The position numbers and the translations under genes are program-made. Of a stretch of DNA of 64,000 bases, positions 28,344 to 35,268 are shown piece by piece. The notes under the pieces were generated by a model, which was not told the DNA's origin, searched no databases, and worked only from the letters and a program-made list of their open reading frames with translations. The stretch's first letter is position 1, and each line of letters starts with the position of its first letter. Origin of the DNA: Spirosoma terrae (GTDB lineage: Bacteria > Bacteroidota > Bacteroidia > Cytophagales > Spirosomataceae); NCBI RefSeq assembly GCF_010435915.1, contig NZ_JAAFZH010000003.1:372001-436000 (forward strand), written 5' to 3'.

Positions 28344-28688
28344 ATGCTGGTAATTGGTGTGAATAGCACAATGAAATTCAGAGCCATTACAACCCTCAAA
28401 AAAGCAGATACCGAAGGCCGTGTGCCACTGCATACCCTGGATCAATACGTCCGGAATGAGCTTTCCGCACAGCTAATCAATGCGATAAAACCCAATCTTA
28501 CGATCACAACCGACTCGAAAACCGACGTAACGAAACGGGAGACTGTCGATTTTATGACTGAAGTGTTGCTCCTGCGCCTGGATCAATGGCAGGTTATACG
28601 AAGCCTACTTATCGATAATATAACCCTGTTAAAGGCTGCAGATCAAGCTAAGATTCGGTACGTTATCGATGAGATTGATAAGCGATAA
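28344..28688 (+). CDS. Hypothetical protein
   Basis: A 114-residue protein that I do not recognise. It is mostly helical with many charged residues (LKKADTEGRVPLHTLDQYVRNELSAQ; LLLRLDQWQVIRSLLIDNITLLKAADQAKIRYVIDEIDK). No signal peptide. The start could be ATG 28371 (MKFRAITTL), which would remove nine residues. It follows the thioesterase after 3 nt and ends before a hairpin terminator at 28781-28810. Confidence 0.7.
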   Translation: MLVIGVNSTMKFRAITTLKKADTEGRVPLHTLDQYVRNELSAQLINAIKPNLTITTDSKTDVTKRETVDFMTEVLLLRLDQWQVIRSLLIDNITLLKAADQAKIRYVIDEIDKR

Positions 28689-28780
28689 CGTTGCTAAACG
28701 TAGCAAAAAGCTGGTTTACGGCCAGAATCGTCCATTCTCTTAAATTTCCTTAAAATAGACTGATTAAACGGTTATTTTAG

Positions 28781-28810
28781 AGAGCTGGCTGGCTAAAGTC
28801 AGCTCTTTTT
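28781..28810 (+). terminator. Rho-independent terminator
   Basis: AGAGCTG (28781-28787) pairs with CAGCTCT (28800-28806) and is followed by a T-run. It ends the CWC-thioesterase-hypothetical operon. Confidence 0.8.
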
Positions 28811-28850
28811 AGTATAATGCGATTTATAAGTTTACTCTAATCGTTATTAT

Positions 28851-30113
28851 ATGGAATTATATTATTCGTTTTCAGTTCTCATTGTCCTTACGGCTATTTT
28901 CTCCTATGTAAACGAGCGCTACTTAAAATTACCTTCCACAATTGGTATTATGCTGATGGCGATGCTGGTATCGATAGCACTGGTAATTACCGGTAATATC
29001 TTTCCAAACCTCTTTGCCAGCTTCTCCCGGTTTATCGCCAACCTCGATTTTACGGAAATCCTGATGGGCGCTATGCTAAACTTCCTCCTCTTTGCGGGCG
29101 CTATTCATGTTCGACTCAAAGACTTGCGAGAGCAACGAGCCCCTATTATTGTATTCTCTACTATTAGTGTTATTATATCTACCGTACTTGTTGGTTCTAT
29201 AGTTTATTATATCCTGCCCTTATTTCGTTTAAATGTTCCTCTGATTCAGTGTCTTGTGTTTGGCGCTCTAATCTCACCTACCGACCCCATCGCGGTGTTG
29301 GGGATTCTGAAAAAAGCGGGTGTACGCAAATCGCTGGAAACAAAGGTGGCCGGTGAATCGCTGTTTAACGACGGGGTGGCCGTTGTTGTCTTTGTCGTTC
29401 TGCTCGAGTTGGCGAAAGGGTCGGATATTGATTTATCGTTTACAAATATTTCCTGGTTATTGATAAAAGAAGCACTTGGAGGCTTCGGTATGGGGGTTTT
29501 GCTGGGCTTCATTGGGTCGCGGGCCATGCAGCGAATCGATAGCGCTAACGTATCGGCCCTGATTACCCTGGCTGTTGTAATGGGTGGTTATCTGATTGCC
29601 CGGGCTATGCATATTTCGGGTCCGCTGACAATGGTGGCAGCTGGTCTGGTGGTTGGTAACTTCGGGAAAGCCACCCGCATTTCGGTAAACACCCGCGACT
29701 ATCTGGATAAATTCTGGGAGCTGATCGACGAAATTATGAATGCGATACTGTTCCTGATTATCGGATTCGAACTGCTCCTGATTCCAAATATTACAAAATA
29801 CTGGCTAATCGGCGTGATCAGTATTGCGGTTGTTTTGCTGGCTCGCTTCCTGTCTATTTGGGGGCCAACTCGAATTATTCCATTCATGCCAAAGTTTGAT
29901 CGCCAAACCATGACGATTTTAGTTTGGGGCGGCCTGAGGGGCGGAGTTTCGGTTGCGTTGGCGTTATCTATTGATGAACGTCTAAACAAAAATCTGTTTT
30001 TGGCCATGACTTATTTTATTGTGGTCTTTTCTATTGTTGTTCAGGGACTTACGGTCGGCAAGATTACAAAGCCTAAAAAGGTGGTTGAGGTGGCTGAGCC
30101 CATAGGCCATTAA
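28851..30113 (+). CDS. CPA1-family Na+/H+ antiporter (NhaP-like)
   Basis: A 420-residue polytopic inner-membrane antiporter. The signature helix motif [16 protein letters not shown] (with the paired Asp-like TDP of CPA1) is followed by [12 protein letters not shown], with the ND ion-binding pair, and [18 protein letters not shown] near the C-terminus. Length and motif order are typical of NhaP/cation:proton antiporters. Its promoter lies in the AT-rich spacer 28811-28850. The stop is 16 nt before a 61-bp palindrome. Confidence 0.93.
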   Translation: MELYYSFSVLIVLTAIFSYVNERYLKLPSTIGIMLMAMLVSIALVITGNIFPNLFASFSRFIANLDFTEILMGAMLNFLLFAGAIHVRLKDLREQRAPIIVFSTISVIISTVLVGSIVYYILPLFRLNVPLIQCLVFGALISPTDPIAVLGILKKAGVRKSLETKVAGESLFNDGVAVVVFVVLLELAKGSDIDLSFTNISWLLIKEALGGFGMGVLLGFIGSRAMQRIDSANVSALITLAVVMGGYLIARAMHISGPLTMVAAGLVVGNFGKATRISVNTRDYLDKFWELIDEIMNAILFLIIGFELLLIPNITKYWLIGVISIAVVLLARFLSIWGPTRIIPFMPKFDRQTMTILVWGGLRGGVSVALALSIDERLNKNLFLAMTYFIVVFSIVVQGLTVGKITKPKKVVEVAEPIGH

Positions 30114-30129
30114 ATACCGAAGCTTTCGG

Positions 30130-30190
30130 AAAGTACGGCCTATTTTTATTTTTGCAACAATGTTGCAAAAATAAAAATAGGCCGTACTTT
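30130..30190. promoter_or_regulatory. 61-bp perfect palindrome with metalloregulator-like core
   Basis: Arms 30130-30159 and 30161-30190 are perfect 30-bp complements around a single centre base (30160). The centre is GCAACAATGTTGC (30154-30166), a Fur/Zur-like inverted repeat. It overlaps the likely -33 region (TGTTG, 30161-30165) and, 19 nt further on, the -7 element TACTTTTG (30185-30192) of the CobW/ZNG1 gene. The operator core recurs at 33031-33043 and, with one base changed, at 41660-41672. Confidence 0.8.
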
Positions 30191-30192
30191 TG
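30185..30192 (+). promoter_or_regulatory. Promoter -7 element of the CobW/ZNG1 gene
   Basis: TACTTTTG matches TAnnTTTG exactly and lies only 4 nt before the ATG at 30197, so the transcript is predicted to be leaderless or nearly so. Confidence 0.65.
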
Positions 30193-30196
30193 TCCC

Positions 30197-31306
30197 ATGG
30201 CAAGTCAAACACTATCATCCAATAAGCAGCAGGCAACCGACAGACGTTTGCCCGTTACGGTGCTAAGCGGTTTTCTGGGCGCGGGAAAAACTACACTGCT
30301 GAACCATGTATTGAATAATCGCCAGGGCCTGAAAGTGGCGGTGATCGTTAATGACATGGGCGAAATTAACGTCGATGCGGAACTGGTTCGTCAGGGAGGA
30401 GCGCTTTCTCACACGGAAGAAAAGCTGGTGGAACTATCGAACGGCTGTATTTGCTGTACGCTGCGCGAAGACCTGATGCTGGAAGTTGATAAGCTGGCGC
30501 GGGAAGGTCGATTCGATTATTTGCTCATCGAGTCGTCGGGCATTTCGGAGCCGCTACCGGTTGCACAAACGTTTACGTTTGAACCAGAAGCGGGTAATGG
30601 AATCGATTTGTCGCGTTTTGCCCGGCTCGATACGCTTGTTACGGTCGTTGATGCCTTTAATTTCTCCCGTGATTTTGGTAGTGTCGATACCGTTCTGGAC
30701 CGCAACCTGAACGATGAATTTACCGACACCCGAACGATTGTCAATCTGTTAACTGATCAGATTGAGTTTGCGGACGTTATCATCCTGAATAAGACAGATT
30801 TGCTTAGCCCAACGCAAGTAGGTGAACTAAAAGCCATACTGCATAAACTGAATCCGAAAGCGAAACTGATCGACAGTCAGTTTGGAAAGATCGACCCGGT
30901 TCATATACTCAATACTGGCCTTTTCAATTTTGACGAGGCATCTCAATCGGCTGGCTGGATTCAGGAATTAAAAGATCAGAAAAACGGCAAGGGGCATACA
31001 GCCGAAACCGAAGAGTACGGCATTACGTCGTTCGTTTTTCGGGATCGGCGACCGTTTCACCCCGTTCGTTTCTGGAACTATCTGAACGAGAATTTCCCGG
31101 CTGGTATCCTACGTAGCAAAGGTCTGTTCTGGCTGGCTTCGCGCCCAAATGATGCGCTCAATTTTAGTCAGGCTGGAGGTAGTCTTCGCGCTGAGCATGC
31201 GGGTGTCTGGTGGGCGTCGATGCCTTTCAGTGAGCGGGTTCGCTACGGTTCGTTTTTGCAAAACCGACAGTCGATCGAAGCACGTTGGCACAAGCGTTTT
31301 TGGTGA
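30197..31306 (+). CDS. CobW/ZNG1-family GTP-dependent metallochaperone (C-terminus frameshifted)
   Basis: A 369-residue P-loop GTPase of the COG0523 group. Walker A is GFLGAGKTT (25-33), the metal-binding CxCC motif is NGCICC (82-87), a Walker B-like ESSGISEP and the NKTD guanine motif follow, and a C-terminal CobW_C domain is present. The in-frame stop comes at RWHKRFW. The next frame continues [15 protein letters not shown] and runs to 31454, which is the normal end of the family, so one extra T in the T5 run near 31297-31301 appears to have split the gene. A TTG start at 30152 lies inside the operator and is rejected. The operator upstream suggests zinc control. These proteins deliver Zn to client enzymes under Zn limitation. 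Confidence 0.88.
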   Translation: MASQTLSSNKQQATDRRLPVTVLSGFLGAGKTTLLNHVLNNRQGLKVAVIVNDMGEINVDAELVRQGGALSHTEEKLVELSNGCICCTLREDLMLEVDKLAREGRFDYLLIESSGISEPLPVAQTFTFEPEAGNGIDLSRFARLDTLVTVVDAFNFSRDFGSVDTVLDRNLNDEFTDTRTIVNLLTDQIEFADVIILNKTDLLSPTQVGELKAILHKLNPKAKLIDSQFGKIDPVHILNTGLFNFDEASQSAGWIQELKDQKNGKGHTAETEEYGITSFVFRDRRPFHPVRFWNYLNENFPAGILRSKGLFWLASRPNDALNFSQAGGSLRAEHAGVWWASMPFSERVRYGSFLQNRQSIEARWHKRFW

Positions 31307-31454
31307 TCGTCAAAACGAGCTGGTGATTATAGGGCAGGATTTGAACCACCAGCAAATCACAAAAGAATTGCAGGACTGTTTGTGTTCTGAACTGGAACTG
31401 AAACATATGGAAACAGGGGGAAGCTTCAAAGATCCTTTCCCCGAAAGCATGTAA
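31302..31454 (+). pseudogene. Out-of-frame C-terminal tail of the CobW/ZNG1 gene
   Basis: The segment [15 protein letters not shown] continuing to a stop at 31452-31454 lies in the next frame and matches the conserved end of CobW_C (GDRRQELVFIGQ-type). Removing one base of the T5 run at 31297-31301 would join it to the upstream frame and give about 418 residues. It is either a true frameshift, a sequencing error or slippage. Confidence 0.7.
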
Positions 31455-31463
31455 TGTGGGTTG

Positions 31464-31533
31464 GTGTGTATGAAGTATGCTATAAGATCTATGATGTAAT
31501 GTTTGTATGCCATATATCATACTTCATACACAC
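31464..31533. repeat. Inverted repeat, family R copy 2
   Basis: Perfect 16-bp arms at 31464-31479 (GTGTGTATGAAGTATG) and 31518-31533 with partly paired inner sequence. It shares TATGAAGTATG words with 801-862 and 60870-60960. It follows the CobW gene and may end its transcript. Confidence 0.75.
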
Positions 31534-31610
31534 CTTCGGTCTTGTTGCGGGAGGGAGAGTGTCTAAAGGCTTCTGATGCGGGTTTGCCCGCTTGATTGGG
31601 TACTAGTTGA

Positions 31611-32429
31611 ATGCCAAGCACTCCCCTCCGCCAAAATTATCACCTGATGGGACGTATGCTATTGATTGGGCAATTATCGCAATGGGAGCTTTGGGGGCAT
31701 AGCAGTCTGGCTGGTTTGGCGGTCTGTGCCGTCGCGCTTATTGGCGGATTTGCCTACGTAATTCCCCCGGCGGTGTTACGTCGATTGTTGCCATTAGGCA
31801 TTAGTTTGTCAACCGGCGTTTTGTTGGGCGATGCGTTTCTGCATCTTTTGCCTGAGGCATTGGAGCGTATCAACGACCTGCAAACGGTTATGCTGGAGGT
31901 GATAGCGGGAATCCTTCTGTTTTTCAATCTGGAAAAAGCGATTCGCTGGCGGCATCATCGGCACCTGGAGACGGCTAAGGCCGTAAAACCCTTGGCGTCC
32001 ATGAATTTGCTGGGCGATGCGCTACACAATTTCATTGACGGAACGCTGATTGGCGGGAGTTTCCTGATTAGCCCGGCGGCTGGTTGGGCAACAACAGCGG
32101 GCTTATTGTTGCATGAGTTACCGCAGGAAGTGGGCGATGTTGGTACGTTGTTGTTCGGCGGTTACACGATTCGCCGGGCGCTGCTGTATAATCTGCTTGC
32201 CGCCTTTACCTGCCTGTTGGGGATTGGTGTCATTCTCCTGGCCGGATTATGGCTTGATACGTATCTGAGTTATATACTACCCTTTGCCGCTGGCGGATTC
32301 ATTTACATTGCGGCTAGCGACCTGATTCCCGAATTACACCGAACTCCGCAATCGGGTCGTTCGTGGTTGCAGAGCGTTTGTATGCTTGTGGGCATCGGAC
32401 TAATGCTATGGCTGGCTGTTAATGAGTGA
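31611..32429 (+). CDS. ZIP family metal transporter
   Basis: A 272-residue polytopic transporter for Zn2+ or other divalent metal import (or export in the GufA-like group). The metal-site motifs are HNFIDGTLIGG (TM4-like) and HELPQEVGDVG (TM5-like), with DAFLHLLPEAL in TM2. ATGs at 31647 and 31656 are also possible starts. It follows the CobW GTPase after an inverted repeat, so zinc handling is the obvious shared theme. No operator core was seen directly upstream. Confidence 0.9.
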   Translation: MPSTPLRQNYHLMGRMLLIGQLSQWELWGHSSLAGLAVCAVALIGGFAYVIPPAVLRRLLPLGISLSTGVLLGDAFLHLLPEALERINDLQTVMLEVIAGILLFFNLEKAIRWRHHRHLETAKAVKPLASMNLLGDALHNFIDGTLIGGSFLISPAAGWATTAGLLLHELPQEVGDVGTLLFGGYTIRRALLYNLLAAFTCLLGIGVILLAGLWLDTYLSYILPFAAGGFIYIAASDLIPELHRTPQSGRSWLQSVCMLVGIGLMLWLAVNE

Positions 32430-32533
32430 GTTTTGGGTTTATAGTTTTCCTGTTTAGGGTTTATAGTTGGCTGACGCATAATACTATCTGACGCGTCAGT
32501 CAACTATAAACTGAAAACTATAAACCACAAACC
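32430..32533. repeat. Long inverted repeat, family S copy 2
   Basis: The left part begins GTTTTGGGTTTATAG at 32430 and contains GTTGGCTGACGC near 32466-32477. The right part, 32491-32533, carries the complementary CGCGTCAGTCAAC and TATAAAC words. It lies between the convergent ZIP and His-rich lipoprotein genes and touches the latter's stop. Confidence 0.8.
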
Positions 32534-32991
32534 TACAGCCCCTTCGCGCGTTCGAGTGCCTGTTGGGTTTGCTCCTGAATTTGCTTGATGTTAGCCAGGA
32601 ACTCGCGTTGCAGATCGCGCATCTGATCGGCGGGTAAATCTTTGGTGTCGTTATTGTTATGATGGTGGTGATGATGATGTTCACCGTCACCGTGTTCATG
32701 GTGTTCGTGTTTCATGCCGGGCACCTCCACCAGATTCGCTTCCCACTCTTCGAAGGCGGTTTTCAGACTGTCCAGCGATTGGGCCGTCGCTTTCGCTTCA
32801 GGCGTTGTTTTTTGAGCAAGTAAGGTTCGGACGGAGTCGATCTGATCGATAGAGGGTTCCAGCTTTTCCTGAATGTCGGTTGCTTCCGTATGGTAGCGGG
32901 CGGCTTCGTCGAGAAGCGTTTTGTCGGCTTCCGATTTCCCGGAACACGCAACCAATGCGCTCAATAAGCAGCCAAGAACAACGTAACGCAT
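32533..32991 (-). CDS. His-rich lipoprotein
   Basis: A 152-residue lipoprotein with a lipobox (LVACS, Cys about residue 16). The centre is predicted helical, followed by a metal-binding His tract (HEHHEHGDGEHHHHHHHNNN) and a second helical part (LQREFLANIKQIQEQTQQAL). Its helical parts resemble the Cys-lipoprotein at 33646-34128. A His tract of this kind binds Zn, Ni or Cu in the periplasm. The operator core GCAACATTGTTGC at 33031-33043 lies about 40 nt upstream, supporting metal-dependent control. No family name recognised. Confidence 0.75.
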   Translation of the reverse strand: MRYVVLGCLLSALVACSGKSEADKTLLDEAARYHTEATDIQEKLEPSIDQIDSVRTLLAQKTTPEAKATAQSLDSLKTAFEEWEANLVEVPGMKHEHHEHGDGEHHHHHHHNNNDTKDLPADQMRDLQREFLANIKQIQEQTQQALERAKGL

Positions 32992-33030
32992 AGTGTTTGG
33001 AGTAGGTTTTCGGTAAATATACTATTTTAT

Positions 33031-33043
33031 GCAACATTGTTGC
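33031..33043. promoter_or_regulatory. Palindromic operator between two divergent genes
   Basis: GCAACATTGTTGC is a perfect 13-bp inverted repeat with centre at 33037, identical (as reverse complement) to the core at 30154-30166. It lies between the divergent His-rich lipoprotein (start 32991) and the Cys protein (start 33120) and could control both. Confidence 0.7.
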
Positions 33044-33104
33044 GTATTTAGCCGAAAGACGTGAAGTTTCTCGGTAGAATTCGTGAAGTATAACGATCCT
33101 GCCG

Positions 33105-33112
33105 TACTTTTG
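33105..33112 (+). promoter_or_regulatory. Promoter -7 element of the Cys-containing membrane protein gene
   Basis: TACTTTTG, an exact TAnnTTTG match, ends 7 nt before the ATG at 33120, again predicting a leaderless or very short leader. Confidence 0.6.
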
Positions 33113-33119
33113 CCGAGTC

Positions 33120-33500
33120 ATGAGAAATGCGCTACTTTATCTTCTCCTTTTCGCGACGCTGCTACCAACAGTCAGTCAGTGGGGAACCATTGCGTATTAT
33201 CAGGTCAATAAAGCCTACATCGCCCGCGTCCTGTGCGAAAACCGGAATAAGCCGCAGTTGCATTGCGATGGCCAGTGTTATCTGGCCAAACGATTGAAAG
33301 CCCAGCAGGACCGGCAGGATAAAGAAACTACCCAGCGCGTTCAGAATATCGCGCCAATCCAGCTCTTCTGCGAATCGGGTCTTCAGTTTACGTTTGGTGC
33401 ACCGGCTAAAGTTGGCCAGCAACCCGTATATCGTTACGTACTGGCGCACTACAGCGCCCCTTCCAGCAGCTTACTACGTCCTCCTGGTTTGCTGGTTTAA
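33120..33500 (+). CDS. Small Cys-containing membrane-anchored protein, copy 1
   Basis: A 126-residue protein with an N-terminal hydrophobic helix (ALLYLLLFATLLPTVSQWG), then a conserved segment with VLCENRNKP and LHCDGQCYLAKRL, a CxxxC-type pair that could bind copper or be a disulfide. The C-terminal third is variable. The paralogue at 34797-35174 shares nearly identical DNA over its first 240 bases. Family not recognised by name; it occurs next to SCO and TonB genes, suggesting copper handling. Confidence 0.72.
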   Translation: MRNALLYLLLFATLLPTVSQWGTIAYYQVNKAYIARVLCENRNKPQLHCDGQCYLAKRLKAQQDRQDKETTQRVQNIAPIQLFCESGLQFTFGAPAKVGQQPVYRYVLAHYSAPSSSLLRPPGLLV

Positions 33501-33518
33501 GATGGCAGTGGACTTTTG

Positions 33519-33541
33519 TGGCTGTATCGTAAATACAGCCA
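33519..33541 (+). terminator. Hairpin after the first Cys protein gene
   Basis: TGGCTGTAT pairs with ATACAGCCA around a 5-nt loop (9-bp stem). It may end or process the transcript between 33500 and the next gene. Confidence 0.5.
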
Positions 33542-33645
33542 ACAATCCCATGATTATAATCTAGTCGTTAAAAACGTCTCCTGGTTTTATTAATCAATGT
33601 GTACTGACCCTGCAAAACAGGGCGGTGGTTTCCTATTTTATCCAT

Positions 33646-34128
33646 ATGAATCAAGTAAAAACAGCTATAACTATTGTCTTAGGCTTCGCTTTGGTGGCGT
33701 GCCAATCCAATTCATCAACTGGCAGTGAGGGTTCTTCGGCCGAATCGACTGAGCAGGCCACCACTAGTTCGTCGGCAATTGCTGATGTAGAAAAACAAAT
33801 CATGGCGGTTCACGATAGCGTAATGCCTGCCATGAGCGACCTCATGCGGCTTCGTAAACAGATCAATCAGCAATTAACCGAACTGGATGCTAAACCTGCC
33901 TCAAAAGAACTTACGCAACGCAAAGAGCAAGGCCGGAACCTTACAGCGGAGCTGACCAAAGCCGAAGAAGGTATGATGGCTTGGATGCATCAGTATAATG
34001 GTGATACGTTAAAAACGCTGAGTGAAGATAAAGCGCTGGACTACTTAAAAGACCAGCATCAGAAGGTAAACGCGATGAGTCAGTTAATGCGGAAGAGCAT
34101 AACCGATGCCCAAACCTATCTGAAATAA
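33646..34128 (+). CDS. Putative lipoprotein, helical (viral A-type-inclusion-like annotation)
   Basis: A 160-residue lipoprotein: lipobox ALVACQS, a low-complexity Ser/Thr/Glu linker, then helices rich in Gln, Lys and Met (MAVHDSVMPAMSDLMRLRKQINQQ; WMHQYNGDTLKTLSEDKALDYL). It resembles the helical half of the His-rich lipoprotein. Homologues usually carry an uninformative name. Function unknown. It is 2 nt upstream of the SCO gene, so co-transcription is likely. ATG 33646 is preferred to the upstream in-frame ATG-like start at 33625. Confidence 0.75.
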   Translation: MNQVKTAITIVLGFALVACQSNSSTGSEGSSAESTEQATTSSSAIADVEKQIMAVHDSVMPAMSDLMRLRKQINQQLTELDAKPASKELTQRKEQGRNLTAELTKAEEGMMAWMHQYNGDTLKTLSEDKALDYLKDQHQKVNAMSQLMRKSITDAQTYLK

Positions 34129-34130
34129 GT

Positions 34131-34772
34131 ATGCGATCGATCCAGCTTTTAGTGTGCCTGATTATACTCGCTACGTTCAGCGGGTGCAGTTCGGCGGATG
34201 TGAAACTACCCTATCTGGGTGAGCCGGAGATGGCTAGGAAAGTGGTTGATGGAAAGCAAGTCGAAGAACAGGTGTATCCGACTATTCCTGATTTCTCCTT
34301 TACCAATCAGTACGGCGAAACGGTAACTCAGAAAGACGTTAGCGGGAAAATATACGTAGCGGATTTCTTCTTCGTGACCTGCCCGACCATTTGCCCGATC
34401 ATGAAAAAGAACCTACTGAATGTGTACAAAATGTACAAGGACAATCCCGATATCCGCATCCTGTCCCATACCATCGACCCCGACCACGATACGCCTGCCG
34501 TATTGAAACAGTACGCGCAGGATATGGGCGTGACGGGGAAGATGTGGCAATTCGTTACCGGCGATCGGGAGAAAATCTACGACATTGGCGAGAATCATTA
34601 TCTGGTTACGGCTGGTAAAGATTCAACCGCACCGGGCGGTTATATGCATAGTGGCGCTTTTGTGCTGATCGATAAAGAAAAGCACATTCGGGGTATGTAT
34701 GATGGTACTACAGTGGATGGTACTCAAAAGCTTATCCGCGACATCAATGTGCTGCGGAAAGAATATGAGTAA
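34131..34772 (+). CDS. SCO family copper chaperone lipoprotein
   Basis: A 213-residue thioredoxin-fold protein that binds copper at Cys84 and Cys88 (VTCPTICPIM) and His173 (YMHSGAFVLID). A lipobox (FSGCSS, Cys19) anchors it to the membrane facing the periplasm. SCO proteins deliver copper to the CuA site of cytochrome c oxidase or act as thiol-disulfide agents in copper homeostasis. It sits between two copies of the small Cys protein and before TonB receptor C, a common Bacteroidota copper-locus layout. Confidence 0.93.
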   Translation: MRSIQLLVCLIILATFSGCSSADVKLPYLGEPEMARKVVDGKQVEEQVYPTIPDFSFTNQYGETVTQKDVSGKIYVADFFFVTCPTICPIMKKNLLNVYKMYKDNPDIRILSHTIDPDHDTPAVLKQYAQDMGVTGKMWQFVTGDREKIYDIGENHYLVTAGKDSTAPGGYMHSGAFVLIDKEKHIRGMYDGTTVDGTQKLIRDINVLRKEYE

Positions 34773-34796
34773 CGCTCGTTATTGATTTCATCGCTA

Positions 34797-35174
34797 ATGC
34801 GGACACTTGTTCTCTATATACTGCTGTTTGCCACACTGCTGCCAACGCTGAGTCAGTGGGGAACAATCGCGTATTATCAGGTCAACAAGGACTATATTGC
34901 CCGCGTTCTGTGCGAAAACCGGGGCAAGCCTCAACTGCACTGTGATGGGCAGTGTTACCTGGCCAAACGGCTGAAAGCCCAGCAGGACCGGCAGGATAAA
35001 GAAACCACCCAGCGCGTTCAGAACAGCCCTGTTCTGCAGTTATTTTGTGAAGATCATCTGGCGTTTGCCTTTGATCCCGAATGGATATTGTTGCAATCTG
35101 CTGACTGCATCGACTATCAGGTTTCGGCTTATCAATCGCCATTGATGAGCCTTTTCCGCCCTCCCCGACTATAA
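34797..35174 (+). CDS. Small Cys-containing membrane-anchored protein, copy 2
   Basis: A 125-residue paralogue of the protein at 33120-33500, with the same N-terminal helix, CENR and LHCDGQCYLAKRL segments. The region encoding LKAQQDRQDKETTQRVQN is almost base-for-base identical to copy 1; the C-terminal ends differ. ATG 34797 is chosen over a TTG at 34782. It lies between SCO and TonB receptor C on the same strand. Confidence 0.75.
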   Translation: MRTLVLYILLFATLLPTLSQWGTIAYYQVNKDYIARVLCENRGKPQLHCDGQCYLAKRLKAQQDRQDKETTQRVQNSPVLQLFCEDHLAFAFDPEWILLQSADCIDYQVSAYQSPLMSLFRPPRL

Positions 35175-35268
35175 GTCAGACGGCATATTTTGCCGCACGA
35201 ACAGTACGCTCATAGCAGACTGTCTATGAACGTACTACGTTATTTTTTCTGACTTAAACGAATCAATA

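Noticed and set aside
27906-28445. 179-codon open frame opposite the thioesterase gene
   Set aside because: It lies antisense to three well-supported genes and contains no recognisable domain.
30152-30196. Upstream TTG start of the CobW/ZNG1 gene
   Set aside because: It would lie inside the operator and before the promoter -7 element, and adds a non-family N-terminus.
32496-32699. Ile/Thr-rich open frame overlapping the His-rich lipoprotein
   Set aside because: It is a low-complexity shifted-frame reading of the same strand over the His codons and the 5' repeat, not a gene.
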